Shown here in pieces: positions 52,536-61,296 of a stretch of DNA of 64,000 nt. The DNA is from Streptomyces gardneri. GTDB lineage: Bacteria; Actinomycetota; Actinomycetes; Streptomycetales; Streptomycetaceae. Both the position numbers and the translations under genes were made by a program. The DNA lies in assembly GCF_006539185.1 (NCBI RefSeq), contig NZ_BJMN01000021.1:62001-126000 (forward strand). Reading direction: 5' to 3'. The notes beneath the pieces are model-generated. The model was not told where the DNA came from and made no database searches. It saw nothing but the letters and a program-made list of their open reading frames with translations. Within the stretch, counting starts at the first letter, position 1; each line of letters opens with the position of its first letter.

Positions 52536-54740
52536 ATGCCCACCGCCCCGCGCATCTGCCCCCTCTGCGAAGCGACCTGCGGACTGACCCTGACCCTCGA
52601 CGGCTCGCGGGTCACGGGAGCCCGCGGCGACCGGGACGACGTCTTCAGCCAGGGGTTCATCTGCCCCAAGGGCGCAGCCTTCCCCGAGGTCGACGCCGAC
52701 CCGGACCGGCTCCGCCGCCCGCTCGTCCGGAAGGACGGCCGACTCCAGGAGGCCACCTGGGAGGAGGCGTTCGACACGATCGCCGCCCGGATCAGGCCAC
52801 TGATCGAGGAGTACGGGCCGGACTCCGTGGGTATCGTCCTCGGCAACCCCAACGTGCACACCATCGCCGGCGCCCTCTATCCGCCCCTCCTCATCGGCGC
52901 CCTGCGCACGCGGAACCTCTTCACCGCGTCCACGCTCGACCAGATGCCCAAGCACGTCTCCAGCGGCCTGCTGTTCGGAGACCCCTTCGCCGTGCCCGTC
53001 CCGGACCTGGACCGCACCCACCACCTCCTGATCCTCGGCGCCAACCCGCTGGACTCCAACGGAAGTCTGTGCACCGCCCCCGACTTCCCCGGCCGGCTCA
53101 AGGCGCTCCGGCGGCGCGGCGGCACCCTCACCGTCGTCGACCCCCGGCGCACCCGCACCGCACGCCTCGCCGACCGTCACGTCGCCATCCGCCCCGGCGC
53201 CGACGCACTCCTCCTCGCAGCCCTCGTCCACACCCTCTTCGAGGAGGGCCTCACCGACCTCGGCCCGCTCGCCGCCCAGGTCGAAGGCGTCGAGGCGGTA
53301 CGGGCCGCGGTCGAGGAGTTCAGCCCCGAGGCCGTCGCCGCCGTCTGCGACGTGGACGCCGCCACCGTCCGCACCCTCGCCCGCGAACTGGCCGCGGCCC
53401 CCTCCGCCGCCGTCTATGGACGGATGGGCAGCTCCACCGTGGAGTACGGCACCCTCGGCAACTGGCTCGTCGACGTCCTCAACGTCCTCACCGGCAACCT
53501 CGACCGGCCCGGGGGCGCGCTCTTCCCGCTCTCCGCCACCGCGCCCGCCCCCCGCCCGGCGGGCCCCGGCAGGGGCTTCGCCCTCGGCCGCCGGCACAGC
53601 CGGGTCTCGCACCACCCCGAGATCAAGGGGGAGTTGCCGCTTGTCGCGCTCGCCGAGGAGATCGAGACACCGGGCGACGGGCGCATCCGGGCGGTGATCA
53701 CTATCGCCGCCAACCCCGTCCTCTCCGCCCCCGACGGGAACCGGCTCGACGCGGCCCTCGGCTCCCTCGACCTCATGGTCGCCGTCGACCCGTACCTCAA
53801 CGAGACCACCTGTCACGCCGACGTCCTCCTGCCCCCGCCGCCACCCTCCCGGAGCGCCCACTTCGACTTCGCCTTCAACGGCTTCGCCGTCCGCGACCAG
53901 GCCCGCTACACCCCGGCGGCCGTCCCCCTCGAAGCGGACGGCATGGACGAGTGCGAGATCCACGCCCGGCTGATCCTCGCCGTCTCGGGCATGCACGGCG
54001 CCCCGCCGTCCGCCGTCGACGAGCTCGCTGTCGAGACCACCCTCGCCAAGGCCGTCACCCAGGAGCACTCACCGGCGTACGGCGCGGACCCCAAGGAGTT
54101 CGCCGGCCGGCTCACCGGAACCACCGGACCCGAGCGCCGCCTCGACCTGATGCTGCGCCTCGGCCCGTACGGACTCACCCTCGACGAGCTGCGGGCGCAC
54201 CCGCACGGCATCGACCTCGGCCCGCTCAAGCCGCGCCTCCCGCAGGTGCTCAAGACTCGCAGCGGCCGGATCGAACTCCTCCCCGCGCCCCTCGCCGCCG
54301 ACCTGCCCCGGCTGCGCGCCGCGCTGCACGCCGTACCGGCCCCGGGCACCCTCCAGCTCGTCGGCCGCAGGCACCTGCGCTCCAACAACAGCTGGCTGCA
54401 CAACACCCCGGCCCTGGGCGGCGGCTCCAACCGCTGCACCCTCCAGGTGCACCCCGAGGACGCGGTCCGGCTGCGGCTCGCCGACGGCGACCTCGCCAGG
54501 GTCACCGGCGAGGGCGGCGCTCTCGACGTGCCCGTGGAGGTCACCGAAGGGGTGCGTCCCGGCGTCGTGAGCCTCCCGCACGGCTGGGGCCACGACCGGC
54601 CCGGCACGCAGCTCGCCGTGGCGGCCGCCCGCCCCGGTGTCAACGTCAACCAGCTCCTCGACGGCTCCCGGATCGACCCCCTCTCCGGCACGGCCGTCCT
54701 CAACGGCTTCCCCGTCGATGTGGCACCCACCCCGTCGTGA
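52536..54740 (+). CDS. Molybdopterin-dependent oxidoreductase (formate dehydrogenase/nitrate reductase type)
   Basis: A 734-residue cytosolic enzyme. The [4Fe-4S] site is CPLCEATCGL near residues 8-15 with the fourth Cys in FICPKG. The bis-MGD binding blocks follow: GIVLGNPNVHT, ILGANPLDSNGS, VVDPRRTRTA, HVAIRPGADALLLAAL and the C-terminal cofactor lid LRSNNSWLHNTPAL with PHGWGH. No signal peptide. The metal position falls in STLDQMPKHVSSG. No gene for another subunit lies nearby, so electron partner and substrate are unknown. ATG 52536. Confidence 0.9.
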   Translation: MPTAPRICPLCEATCGLTLTLDGSRVTGARGDRDDVFSQGFICPKGAAFPEVDADPDRLRRPLVRKDGRLQEATWEEAFDTIAARIRPLIEEYGPDSVGIVLGNPNVHTIAGALYPPLLIGALRTRNLFTASTLDQMPKHVSSGLLFGDPFAVPVPDLDRTHHLLILGANPLDSNGSLCTAPDFPGRLKALRRRGGTLTVVDPRRTRTARLADRHVAIRPGADALLLAALVHTLFEEGLTDLGPLAAQVEGVEAVRAAVEEFSPEAVAAVCDVDAATVRTLARELAAAPSAAVYGRMGSSTVEYGTLGNWLVDVLNVLTGNLDRPGGALFPLSATAPAPRPAGPGRGFALGRRHSRVSHHPEIKGELPLVALAEEIETPGDGRIRAVITIAANPVLSAPDGNRLDAALGSLDLMVAVDPYLNETTCHADVLLPPPPPSRSAHFDFAFNGFAVRDQARYTPAAVPLEADGMDECEIHARLILAVSGMHGAPPSAVDELAVETTLAKAVTQEHSPAYGADPKEFAGRLTGTTGPERRLDLMLRLGPYGLTLDELRAHPHGIDLGPLKPRLPQVLKTRSGRIELLPAPLAADLPRLRAALHAVPAPGTLQLVGRRHLRSNNSWLHNTPALGGGSNRCTLQVHPEDAVRLRLADGDLARVTGEGGALDVPVEVTEGVRPGVVSLPHGWGHDRPGTQLAVAAARPGVNVNQLLDGSRIDPLSGTAVLNGFPVDVAPTPS

Positions 54741-54750
54741 CCTGGGGTTT
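54729..54750 (+). terminator. Weak terminator after the molybdopterin enzyme gene
   Basis: ACCCC/GGGGT with a ten-base loop followed by a run of four T; it spans the stop codon. Confidence 0.35.
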
Positions 54751-54777
54751 TGCTCGTATTGCTCACGCATCAACATC

Positions 54778-54807
54778 TTGTTAACGGCAGAAGAGGGCAC
54801 CTACCGT
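54778..54807 (+). promoter_or_regulatory. Candidate promoter of the CitM-type transporter
   Basis: TTGTTA at 54778-54783, an 18-base spacer and TACCGT at 54802-54807, about 50 bases before the start codon. Confidence 0.45.
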
Positions 54808-54859
54808 CATCCGGACCGCCGCTCGGCGGCAGTTCAAGGGTGAACGTGAGGTGTCCTCC

Positions 54860-56275
54860 ATGCTGACCGTCCTCGGCTTCGCCATGATCGCGACCTTCCT
54901 GGTCCTGATCATGATGAAGAAGATGTCGCCGATCGCGGCGCTCGTGCTGATCCCCGCGCTGTTCTGCGTCGCGGTGGGGCAGGGGGCCCAGCTCGGCGAC
55001 TACGTCATCGAGGGGGTCGGCAAGCTGGCGCCGACCGCCGCGATGCTGATGTTCGCGATCGTCTACTTCGGCGTCATGATCGACGTCGGTCTCTTCGACC
55101 CGATCGTCCGGGGCATCCTGCGCTTCTGCAAGGCCGACCCGGTACGCGTCGTCGTGGGTACGGCGGTGCTCGCCGCGATCGTCTCCCTGGACGGCGACGG
55201 CTCCACCACCTTCATGATCACCGTCTCGGCGATGTATCCGCTCTACAAGCGGCTCGGCATGAGCCTGGTCGTCATGACCGGTGTCGCCGCCACCGCCAAC
55301 GGCGTCATGAACACCCTGCCCTGGGGCGGCCCCACGGCCCGCGCCGCGACCGCGCTGAAGCTGGACGCCGCCGACATCTTCGTACCGATGATCCCCGCGC
55401 TCGGCGTGGGCCTGCTCTTCGTCTTCGCCCTGGCCTACGTCCTCGGGCGCCGCGAGCGCAAGCGCATCGGCTACCTCACGCTCGACGAGGCCCTGGTGCC
55501 GGAGACCGAGACCGTGCTGGTCGCGGCGGGCGGCGGCGGTACGGACACCACACCGAAGAAGTCGGTCGGCGGCTCCGCCGAGAGCACGGACACGGGTGCG
55601 GGTGCGGGTGTCGCTGCGGGCGACGACGAGGGCTTCCAGGGACTCGACCCGAACCGCCCGACCCTCCGCCCCAAGCTGTACTGGTTCAACGCCGGCCTCA
55701 CGATCGTGCTGCTCACCGCGATGATCCTGGAACTGCTGCCGATCCCGGTCCTGTTCCTCCTCGGCGCCGCCCTCGCGCTCACCGTCAACTACCCGAACAT
55801 GACCGAGCAGAAGGCCCGGATCGCCGCCCACGCGGACAACGTCCTCAACGTCTCGGGCATGGTCTTCGCCGCGGCCGTCTTCACGGGCGTCCTCACCGGC
55901 ACGGGCATGGTCGAGCACATGGCCGACTGGCTCGTCGGCGCCATTCCCGAGGGAATGGGATCGCACATGGCCGTGGTCACCGGTGTGCTGAGCCTTCCGC
56001 TCACCTACTTCATGTCGAACGACGGCTTCTACTTCGGCGTGCTGCCGGTCCTCGCGGAGGCCGGTGCGGCCCACGGCGTGTCGCCCCTGGAGATCGCCCG
56101 GGCGTCGCTGGTCGGCCAGGCGCTGCACATGTCCAGCCCGCTGGTGCCCGCCGTGTACGTCCTCGTCGGCATGGCGAAGGTGGAGTTCGGCGACCACACC
56201 CGGTTCACGGTGAAGTGGGCGGCGCTGACCTCGCTGGTCGTGCTGGCGGCGGGGATCCTCTTCGGGATCATCTGA
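54860..56275 (+). CDS. CitMHS-family citrate:H+/metal-citrate symporter
   Basis: A 471-residue transporter with about twelve helices. Family blocks: AALVLIPALFCVAVGQG, MLMFAIVYFGVMIDVGLFDP, SLDGDGSTTFMITVSAMYPLYKRLGM, TLPWGGPTARAATAL and LSLPLTYFMSNDGFYFGVLPVLAE. The central cytosolic loop (about 215-275) is long and Gly/Thr-rich. ATG 54860, eight bases from TGAGG, is preferred over GTG 54851. It would import citrate complexed with a divalent cation; a second citrate-type system besides tctCBA in this window. Confidence 0.9.
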   Translation: MLTVLGFAMIATFLVLIMMKKMSPIAALVLIPALFCVAVGQGAQLGDYVIEGVGKLAPTAAMLMFAIVYFGVMIDVGLFDPIVRGILRFCKADPVRVVVGTAVLAAIVSLDGDGSTTFMITVSAMYPLYKRLGMSLVVMTGVAATANGVMNTLPWGGPTARAATALKLDAADIFVPMIPALGVGLLFVFALAYVLGRRERKRIGYLTLDEALVPETETVLVAAGGGGTDTTPKKSVGGSAESTDTGAGAGVAAGDDEGFQGLDPNRPTLRPKLYWFNAGLTIVLLTAMILELLPIPVLFLLGAALALTVNYPNMTEQKARIAAHADNVLNVSGMVFAAAVFTGVLTGTGMVEHMADWLVGAIPEGMGSHMAVVTGVLSLPLTYFMSNDGFYFGVLPVLAEAGAAHGVSPLEIARASLVGQALHMSSPLVPAVYVLVGMAKVEFGDHTRFTVKWAALTSLVVLAAGILFGII

Positions 56276-56304
56276 GGCCTGACCAGGCCTGACCAGGCCT
56301 GACT
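56275..56304. repeat. 10-bp tandem repeat at the CitM stop codon
   Basis: AGGCCTGACC occurs three times at 56275-56284, 56285-56294 and 56295-56303, the last base of the third copy differing. With the real stop the region gives TGA in all three frames. Confidence 0.85.
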
Positions 56305-56377
56305 TGGTCTGGCCGGGTCCGGCCTGCCTGCCGGGGTTGGCATGGCCGGGCGGTCGGCTCGGCCGGACGGGCGACTT

Positions 56378-56410
56378 CGGAGGGTGGCGCAAGCATGTCG
56401 CCACCCTCCG
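56378..56410 (+). terminator. Strong terminator of the CitM gene
   Basis: Twelve perfect pairs CGGAGGGTGGCG/CGCCACCCTCCG with a nine-base loop. Confidence 0.8.
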
Positions 56411-56480
56411 TGTTCATGTGGTGACAGATAGTCGGATTATCGGTTGAACTGTCCGTCGAACTCCTTCCGGAGGAATCCGC

Positions 56481-57176
56481 ATGACCGCTCGTACCGCCCG
56501 ACCTCTCGCCGCCACGGCCGCCGTCACCCTGACCCTGGGCAGCCTCGCCCTCGCAGGCGCGCCGGCCGCGTTCGCCGCGCCCGGCGACAACGGCGACGTC
56601 AAGATCCACAAGGTCGGCACGCCCTTCGACGACCCGCGCAACGAGCCGAAGGTCTGCAGGTTCTACCTCGCGGCCTTCAACTTCGACACGCTCCAGGAAG
56701 TCGACTGGGAGATCACCCCCCAGCCACCCAAGGCTGACGACCCGAACCTCAGCGGCCACATCACGCTTGCCACCGGCACGGGCCACACAAGTGAGCTGTC
56801 GCTGCCCAGCGGCCAGTACAAGCTCGTCTGGACCTTCGAGGGCGAGAACGGGGCCGGTAAGAGCAAGGTCTTCAAGGTCGAGTGCCCCGGTGACGTCATC
56901 ACCAACCCGACGCCGACGCCGACGCCGACGTCGACCAACGGGAACGGCGGCCCGGGTGGAGGCCCGGGCGGCAACGGCCACGGTGACAACGGCGGTAACG
57001 GCCACCACAAGCCCCCGCACGGCCCGGTCGGCGCGGGCGGCGGCGGCAGCGCGCCGATCGCCGCCGAGGACTCCTCGACCTTCGGTATCGGGGCGGCCGT
57101 CGCGGCGGGCCTCGCCGGCACGGCCGGACTGGTCCTGATCCGTCGCTCGCGCCGCCGCGACAATGGCGCCGCGTAG
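56481..57176 (+). CDS. Exported surface protein with membrane-anchor tail, partner of sortase
   Basis: A 231-residue protein. GGAGG precedes ATG 56481; signal peptide ends AFA near residue 32. A beta domain (DVKIHKVGTPFDDPRNEPKVCRFYLAAF ... SGQYKLVWTFEG ... KVFKVECPGD) holds one Cys pair. A Thr-Pro and Gly/Asn/His-rich linker follows, then a helix (STFGIGAAVAAGLAGTAGLVLI) and RRSRRR. No LPxTG or LAxTG is seen; PIAAED stands where it would be. It overlaps the sortase gene by 14 bases, so it is the likely substrate. Confidence 0.78.
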   Translation: MTARTARPLAATAAVTLTLGSLALAGAPAAFAAPGDNGDVKIHKVGTPFDDPRNEPKVCRFYLAAFNFDTLQEVDWEITPQPPKADDPNLSGHITLATGTGHTSELSLPSGQYKLVWTFEGENGAGKSKVFKVECPGDVITNPTPTPTPTSTNGNGGPGGGPGGNGHGDNGGNGHHKPPHGPVGAGGGGSAPIAAEDSSTFGIGAAVAAGLAGTAGLVLIRRSRRRDNGAA

Positions 57177-57939
57177 GTCCCGCCCCACGCGCCGACCCCG
57201 CCTCACACGCCGCCACCGGCGACTCCTCCGGCTCACCAGGACCGTCACGGTGACGTGCGTCCTGGTGGCCGGGGGCGCCTGGTGGGCCGGGGACGGGGAA
57301 CCGGTCGACCCGCCGCTCGCCGCGAGCCCGGCCGCACCCGGCCCGGCCGCGGCGGGAGCGGCCGCGGCCGGAGCGGCGGCGGGCGCCCCGGCCTCCCTCG
57401 ACCACAAGGCGAAGCCCAGGGCTCTCCCCAAGGCCACGCCCCCGCCCCGGCCGGCGCCGCCCCCCGCGCCGCTGGCCCGTTCGCGCCCCACGGCGCTCGC
57501 CGTCCCGGCCATCACCATCGAGGCCCCGGTCACCGACCTCGGCATCGACGCCGCCGGGCGGCTCGACACCCCGCCCGTCGACAACCCCCGGGTCGTCGGC
57601 TGGTACGCGAAGGGCGTCACCCCGGGGGAGCGCGGTACCGCCGTCGTCGTCGGTCACCGCGACACCCGCAGCGGGCCCGCCGTCTTCCTCAACCTCGACT
57701 CGCTCAGCCCGGGCAACACCGTCCGGGTCGCCCGCGCCGACGGCAAGGTCGCCGTCTTCACGGTCGACCGCGTCCGGACGTACGCCAAGGCCGACTTCCC
57801 CGACAAGGAGGTGTACGGGGCCAAGGGACGGCCCGAACTCCGGCTGCTCACCTGCGGCGGAGCGTTCGACAAGGGCAAGGGCTACGAGGCGAACATCGTC
57901 GTCTTCGCCCACCTCACCGACGTCGACCGGACGATCTGA
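57163..57939 (+). CDS. Class F sortase
   Basis: A 258-residue membrane-anchored transpeptidase. Very basic N-terminus, helix at about 24-42, Ala/Pro-rich linker to about 108, then the sortase barrel: ITIEAPVTDLGID, VVVGHRDTRSGPAVF (catalytic His165) and RLLTCGGAFDKGKGYEANIVVFA (catalytic Cys231), the pattern of actinobacterial class F enzymes. Its start lies inside the surface protein gene. Expected to join that protein to the wall or to other surface groups. Confidence 0.9.
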   Translation: MAPRRSRPTRRPRLTRRHRRLLRLTRTVTVTCVLVAGGAWWAGDGEPVDPPLAASPAAPGPAAAGAAAAGAAAGAPASLDHKAKPRALPKATPPPRPAPPPAPLARSRPTALAVPAITIEAPVTDLGIDAAGRLDTPPVDNPRVVGWYAKGVTPGERGTAVVVGHRDTRSGPAVFLNLDSLSPGNTVRVARADGKVAVFTVDRVRTYAKADFPDKEVYGAKGRPELRLLTCGGAFDKGKGYEANIVVFAHLTDVDRTI

Positions 57940-57961
57940 CCGACCGGCAGACCTGACCGAC
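57936..57961. repeat. CTGACCGAC repeat at the sortase stop codon
   Basis: CTGACCGAC at 57936-57944 contains the sortase stop; it recurs at 57953-57961, placing a second TGA 17 bases on in another frame. Confidence 0.6.
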
Positions 57962-58055
57962 GGACCCCAGCCGCGTCCGTCGCTCGGCTCTCGTCCGGAG
58001 CGTCCGCCGTCAGGGCCGGCGAAGGGCTGACGATCGGCAGGTCGACCACCTGGTG

Positions 58056-58400
58056 GCCGGGGGCCGGTCGCCGGAAGTTCCCCAAAGCGGGCAATGGCGA
58101 GAAATCGCCAGGTACTTCCCTCTTTCCCAGCCAGGTGGGCAAGATGGCCGAGGAGCTGGAACGAGCCCACGTCCCCCGCGTGGAGGTCGTCCGGCACCAC
58201 CATCACGGGCCGCTCGGCCGTCAGCTCCCCGAGCAGCCCCGCCGTCGCCCGGAACAGCCGCTCCCGCTCCTCCTCGGGACTGCGGCCCCTCTCCGGACGC
58301 GCCCGCCCTGGCCCGCTCCGCGGCCGGTCAGCCGACCGGTCGGCCGTCGGCCGGCCGTCCAGGGCTTCGGCGAACGGGTCGTACGACGTGCGGCCCTCCG
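58056..58400 (-). pseudogene. Remnant of an AfsR/LuxR-type AAA regulator
   Basis: One minus-strand frame reads YDPFAEALDG at about 58386, then ERLFRATAGLLGELTAERP, VMVVPDDLHAGDVGSFQLLG, HLAHLA and WRFLAIARFGELPATG down to about 58065. That is the Walker B end of the AAA module of large streptomycete activators (usual form VVLDDLHAADTGSLQLL). The P-loop, the rest of the ATPase and the DNA-binding domain are missing on both sides. I read it as a decayed fragment. The rest of 57940-58690 shows no gene. Confidence 0.5.
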
Positions 58401-58692
58401 CGTCGCGCCCCGCGCCGCACGTACGGTCGCCCCCTCCGGCGGCCGCCCGCCGGGCCGCCTCCCCGGCCGGCCGCCCGGTCGGCCCTGCCCTGCCGTGCCG
58501 CGCCGTGCCGAGCTTCGCCTCCCCGGTGAGCGCGAGCGCGGGCGGCTCGACCGGGGCCTCGTCGCAAGGTGGCTTCCGCCAGTTCCCGGGGTGTACCGCT
58601 GTGCGGGGCGGTCGTGGACAGGGCCCGTGCCGGGGCGGCACGATCGGCGGGGAACTGAGACCCGGGGCACTCCGGTCGGCCCTGGCGCCGGA

Positions 58693-58711
58693 AAACTAAC
58701 AGCGCTAGTTT
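58693..58711. promoter_or_regulatory. TetR-type inverted repeat before the dehydrogenase pair
   Basis: AAACTA and TAGTTT flank a seven-base centre with an inner C-G pair, the layout of many streptomycete TetR operators. It lies about 85 bases before the aldehyde dehydrogenase start. No TetR gene is adjacent. Confidence 0.5.
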
Positions 58712-58726
58712 GGGTCCGGACGACGA

Positions 58727-58782
58727 ACCGGTCGGTAACGTCCGGTCCGCAAGGTCCGGTCGGCGACGCCCGGTCGGCAACG
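58727..58782. repeat. Four 14-bp tandem repeats in the leader of the dehydrogenase operon
   Basis: Units ACCGGTCGGTAACG (58727), TCCGGTCCGCAAGG (58741), TCCGGTCGGCGACG (58755) and CCCGGTCGGCAACG (58769). A partial fifth copy precedes at 58715. The array ends directly before the ribosome binding site GAGGAGAG. Confidence 0.8.
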
Positions 58783-58796
58783 TGAGGAGAGAGCGG

Positions 58797-60188
58797 ATGA
58801 AGGCCCACGACGCGATGTACATCGGCGGGGAGTGGCGCCCCGCCTCCTCGACGGAGACCGTCCCGGTGGTCAACCCGGCGGACGAGCAGTTCATCGCGCA
58901 TGTCCCGGCGGGCACCGCCGAGGACGTCGACGCCGCCGTCCGCGCCGCCCGCGCCGCGCTCCCCGGCTGGTCCACCACCCCGCCCGCCGAGCGCGCCGCC
59001 CGGATCGCCGCCCTGCGCGACGCGCTCGCCGCTCGCGCGGAGGAGATAGCCGCCACCGTCACCGCCGAGCTCGGCGCCCCGCCGCAGCTCGCCGCCGCCG
59101 TCCACGCGGGCCTGCCGATCGCGGTCGCCGGCTCGTACGCCGAGCTGGCCGCCACCCACCCCTTCGAGGAGAAGGTCGGCAACTCCACCGTCTACGCCGA
59201 GCCGGTCGGCGTCGTCGCCGCGATCACCCCCTGGAACTACCCGCTCCACCAGATCGTCGCCAAGGTCGCCCCCGCGCTCGCCGCCGGCTGCACGACCGTG
59301 CTCAAGCCCGCCGAGGACACCCCGCTCACCGCTCAGCTCTTCGCCGACGCCGCGCACGAGGCGGGCCTGCCCGCCGGCGTCTTCAACCTGGTCACCGGCC
59401 TCGGCCCGGTCGCCGGACAGGCCCTCGCCGAACACCCGGACGTCGACCTCGTCTCCTTCACCGGCTCCACCGCCGTCGGCCGCCGCATCGGCGCCCTCGC
59501 GGGCGGCGCCGTCAAGCGGGTCGCCCTCGAACTGGGCGGCAAGTCCGCCAACGTGATCCTGCCGAGCGCCGACCTCCCCAAGGCCGTCGCCGTCGGCATC
59601 GCCAACGTCATGTCCAACTCCGGCCAGACGTGCAGCGCCTGGACCCGGATGCTCGTCCCCGCCGAGCGGTACGAGGAGGCGGTGGCGCTCGCAGCCGAGG
59701 CCGTCGCCAAGTACGTCCCCGGCGAGCGGGTCGGCCCCCTCGTCAACGCCAAGCAGCGGGACCGGGTCCGCGGCTACATCGAGAAGGGCGTCGAGGAGGG
59801 CGCCCGGCTCGTCGCCGGCGGCCCCGACGCCCCGCGCGAGACCGGCTACTACGTCTCCCCGACCGTCTTCGCCGACGTCACCCCCGACATGACCATCGCC
59901 CAGGAGGAGATCTTCGGCCCGGTCGTCTCGATCATCAGGTACGAGGACGAGGCCGACGCCCTCGCCATCGCCAACGGAACCGAGTACGGCCTCGCCGGAG
60001 CCGTCTGGGGCGAGCCCGAGGAGGCGGTCGCCTTCGCGCGCCGCATGGAGACCGGCCAGGTCGACATCAACGGCGGCCGGTTCAACCCGCTGGCCCCCTT
60101 CGGCGGATGGAAGCAGTCCGGTGTCGGCCGGGAGCTCGGCGCGCACGGCCTCGCCGAGTACCTCCAGACCAAGTCCCTCCAGTTCTGA
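58797..60188 (+). CDS. NAD(P)-dependent aldehyde dehydrogenase
   Basis: A 463-residue ALDH. Cofactor strand ITPWNYPLHQIVAKVAPALAAGCTTVLKPAE, turn FTGSTAVGRRI, catalytic Glu in LELGGKSANVIL and nucleophile Cys in SGQTCSAWTR; closing block EEIFGPVVSI and PFGGWKQSGVGRELG. All catalytic residues are kept. ATG 58797 follows GAGGAGAG. The Zn alcohol dehydrogenase gene begins 19 bases after the stop, so alcohol to aldehyde to acid oxidation by the pair is likely. Confidence 0.93.
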   Translation: MKAHDAMYIGGEWRPASSTETVPVVNPADEQFIAHVPAGTAEDVDAAVRAARAALPGWSTTPPAERAARIAALRDALAARAEEIAATVTAELGAPPQLAAAVHAGLPIAVAGSYAELAATHPFEEKVGNSTVYAEPVGVVAAITPWNYPLHQIVAKVAPALAAGCTTVLKPAEDTPLTAQLFADAAHEAGLPAGVFNLVTGLGPVAGQALAEHPDVDLVSFTGSTAVGRRIGALAGGAVKRVALELGGKSANVILPSADLPKAVAVGIANVMSNSGQTCSAWTRMLVPAERYEEAVALAAEAVAKYVPGERVGPLVNAKQRDRVRGYIEKGVEEGARLVAGGPDAPRETGYYVSPTVFADVTPDMTIAQEEIFGPVVSIIRYEDEADALAIANGTEYGLAGAVWGEPEEAVAFARRMETGQVDINGGRFNPLAPFGGWKQSGVGRELGAHGLAEYLQTKSLQF

Positions 60189-60207
60189 GCCACGAGGAGT
60201 ACCGCAC

Positions 60208-61296
60208 GTGAGCCTGATCCGCGCCGCCGTCCTGCCCGCCGTCGGCTCTCCCCTGGAGATCACCGGCATCGAACTCCCCGAGCCCGGCCCCGGCCAGGTC
60301 CGGGTCCGGCTCGCCGCCGCCGGGGTCTGCCACTCCGACCTGTCCCTCTCCAACGGCACCATGCGCGTGCCCGTCCCGGCCGTCCTCGGCCACGAGGGCG
60401 CCGGCACCGTCGTCTCGGTCGGCGAGGGTGTCACGCACGTCGCACCCGGCGACGGCGTCGTCCTCAACTGGGCGCCGTCCTGCGGCGACTGCCACCCCTG
60501 CTCGCTCGGCGAGGTCTGGCTCTGCGCGAAAGCCCTCACCGGCTCCGCGAACGTCCACGCCCGCACCGAGGACGGCACCGAGCTCCACCCCGGACTCAAC
60601 GTCGCCGCCTTCGCCGAGGAGACGGTCGTCGCAGCGAACTGCGTCCTGCCCGCCCCCGACGGCGTACCGCTCACCGACGCCGCCCTGCTCGGCTGCGCCG
60701 TCCTCACCGGCTGGGGCGCGGTCCACCACTCCGCCCGGGTCCGGGCGGGCGAGACGGTCGCGGTGTTCGGTGTCGGCGGGGTCGGCCTCGCCACCCTCCA
60801 GGCCGCCCGGATAGCGGGCGCGTCCACGATCGTCGCGGTCGACGTCTCCCCGGAGAAGGAGGCCCTGGCGAGGGCGGCGGGCGCCACCGAGTACGTCGTC
60901 GCCTCCGAGACGACGGCGAAGGACATCCGGAAGCTGACGGGCGGCCAGGGCGTCGACGTGGCCGTCGAGTGCGTCGGCCGCGCCGTCACCATCCGCACCG
61001 CCTGGGACTCCACCCGGCGTGGCGGCCGCACCACGGTCGTCGGCATCGGCGGCAAGGACCAGCAGGTCACCTTCCACGCCCTGGAGCTCTTCCACTGGGG
61101 CCGCACCCTGGCCGGCTGCGTCTACGGCAACTCGAACCCGGCCGCCGACCTGCCGGTCCTCGCCGAGCACATCAGGGCCGGCCGCTTCGACCTCGGCGCC
61201 CTCGTCACCGAGCGGATCACCCTGGAGGGCATCCCGGCGGCCTTCGACAACATGCTCGCGGGCAAGGGCGGCAGGGCCCTGGTGGTCTTCCCCTGA
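60208..61296 (+). CDS. Zinc-dependent alcohol dehydrogenase (class III-like MDR)
   Basis: A 362-residue medium-chain dehydrogenase. Catalytic zinc ligands Cys in GVCHSD and His in GHEGAGTV; structural zinc CGDCHPCSLGEVWLC; Rossmann turn VFGVGGVGLATLQAARIAGA with Asp after VAVD selecting NAD. GTG 60208 has CGAGGAG upstream. It resembles enzymes of the AdhC/mycothiol-independent formaldehyde group in the region SANVHARTEDGTELHPGLNVAAFAE. Operon partner of the aldehyde dehydrogenase. Confidence 0.92.
   Translation: MSLIRAAVLPAVGSPLEITGIELPEPGPGQVRVRLAAAGVCHSDLSLSNGTMRVPVPAVLGHEGAGTVVSVGEGVTHVAPGDGVVLNWAPSCGDCHPCSLGEVWLCAKALTGSANVHARTEDGTELHPGLNVAAFAEETVVAANCVLPAPDGVPLTDAALLGCAVLTGWGAVHHSARVRAGETVAVFGVGGVGLATLQAARIAGASTIVAVDVSPEKEALARAAGATEYVVASETTAKDIRKLTGGQGVDVAVECVGRAVTIRTAWDSTRRGGRTTVVGIGGKDQQVTFHALELFHWGRTLAGCVYGNSNPAADLPVLAEHIRAGRFDLGALVTERITLEGIPAAFDNMLAGKGGRALVVFP

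Noticed and set aside
56899..58641. 580-codon minus frame covering the regulator remnant and the sortase gene
   Set aside because: Only the part at about 58056-58400 resembles a protein; the rest is the reverse of the sortase gene.
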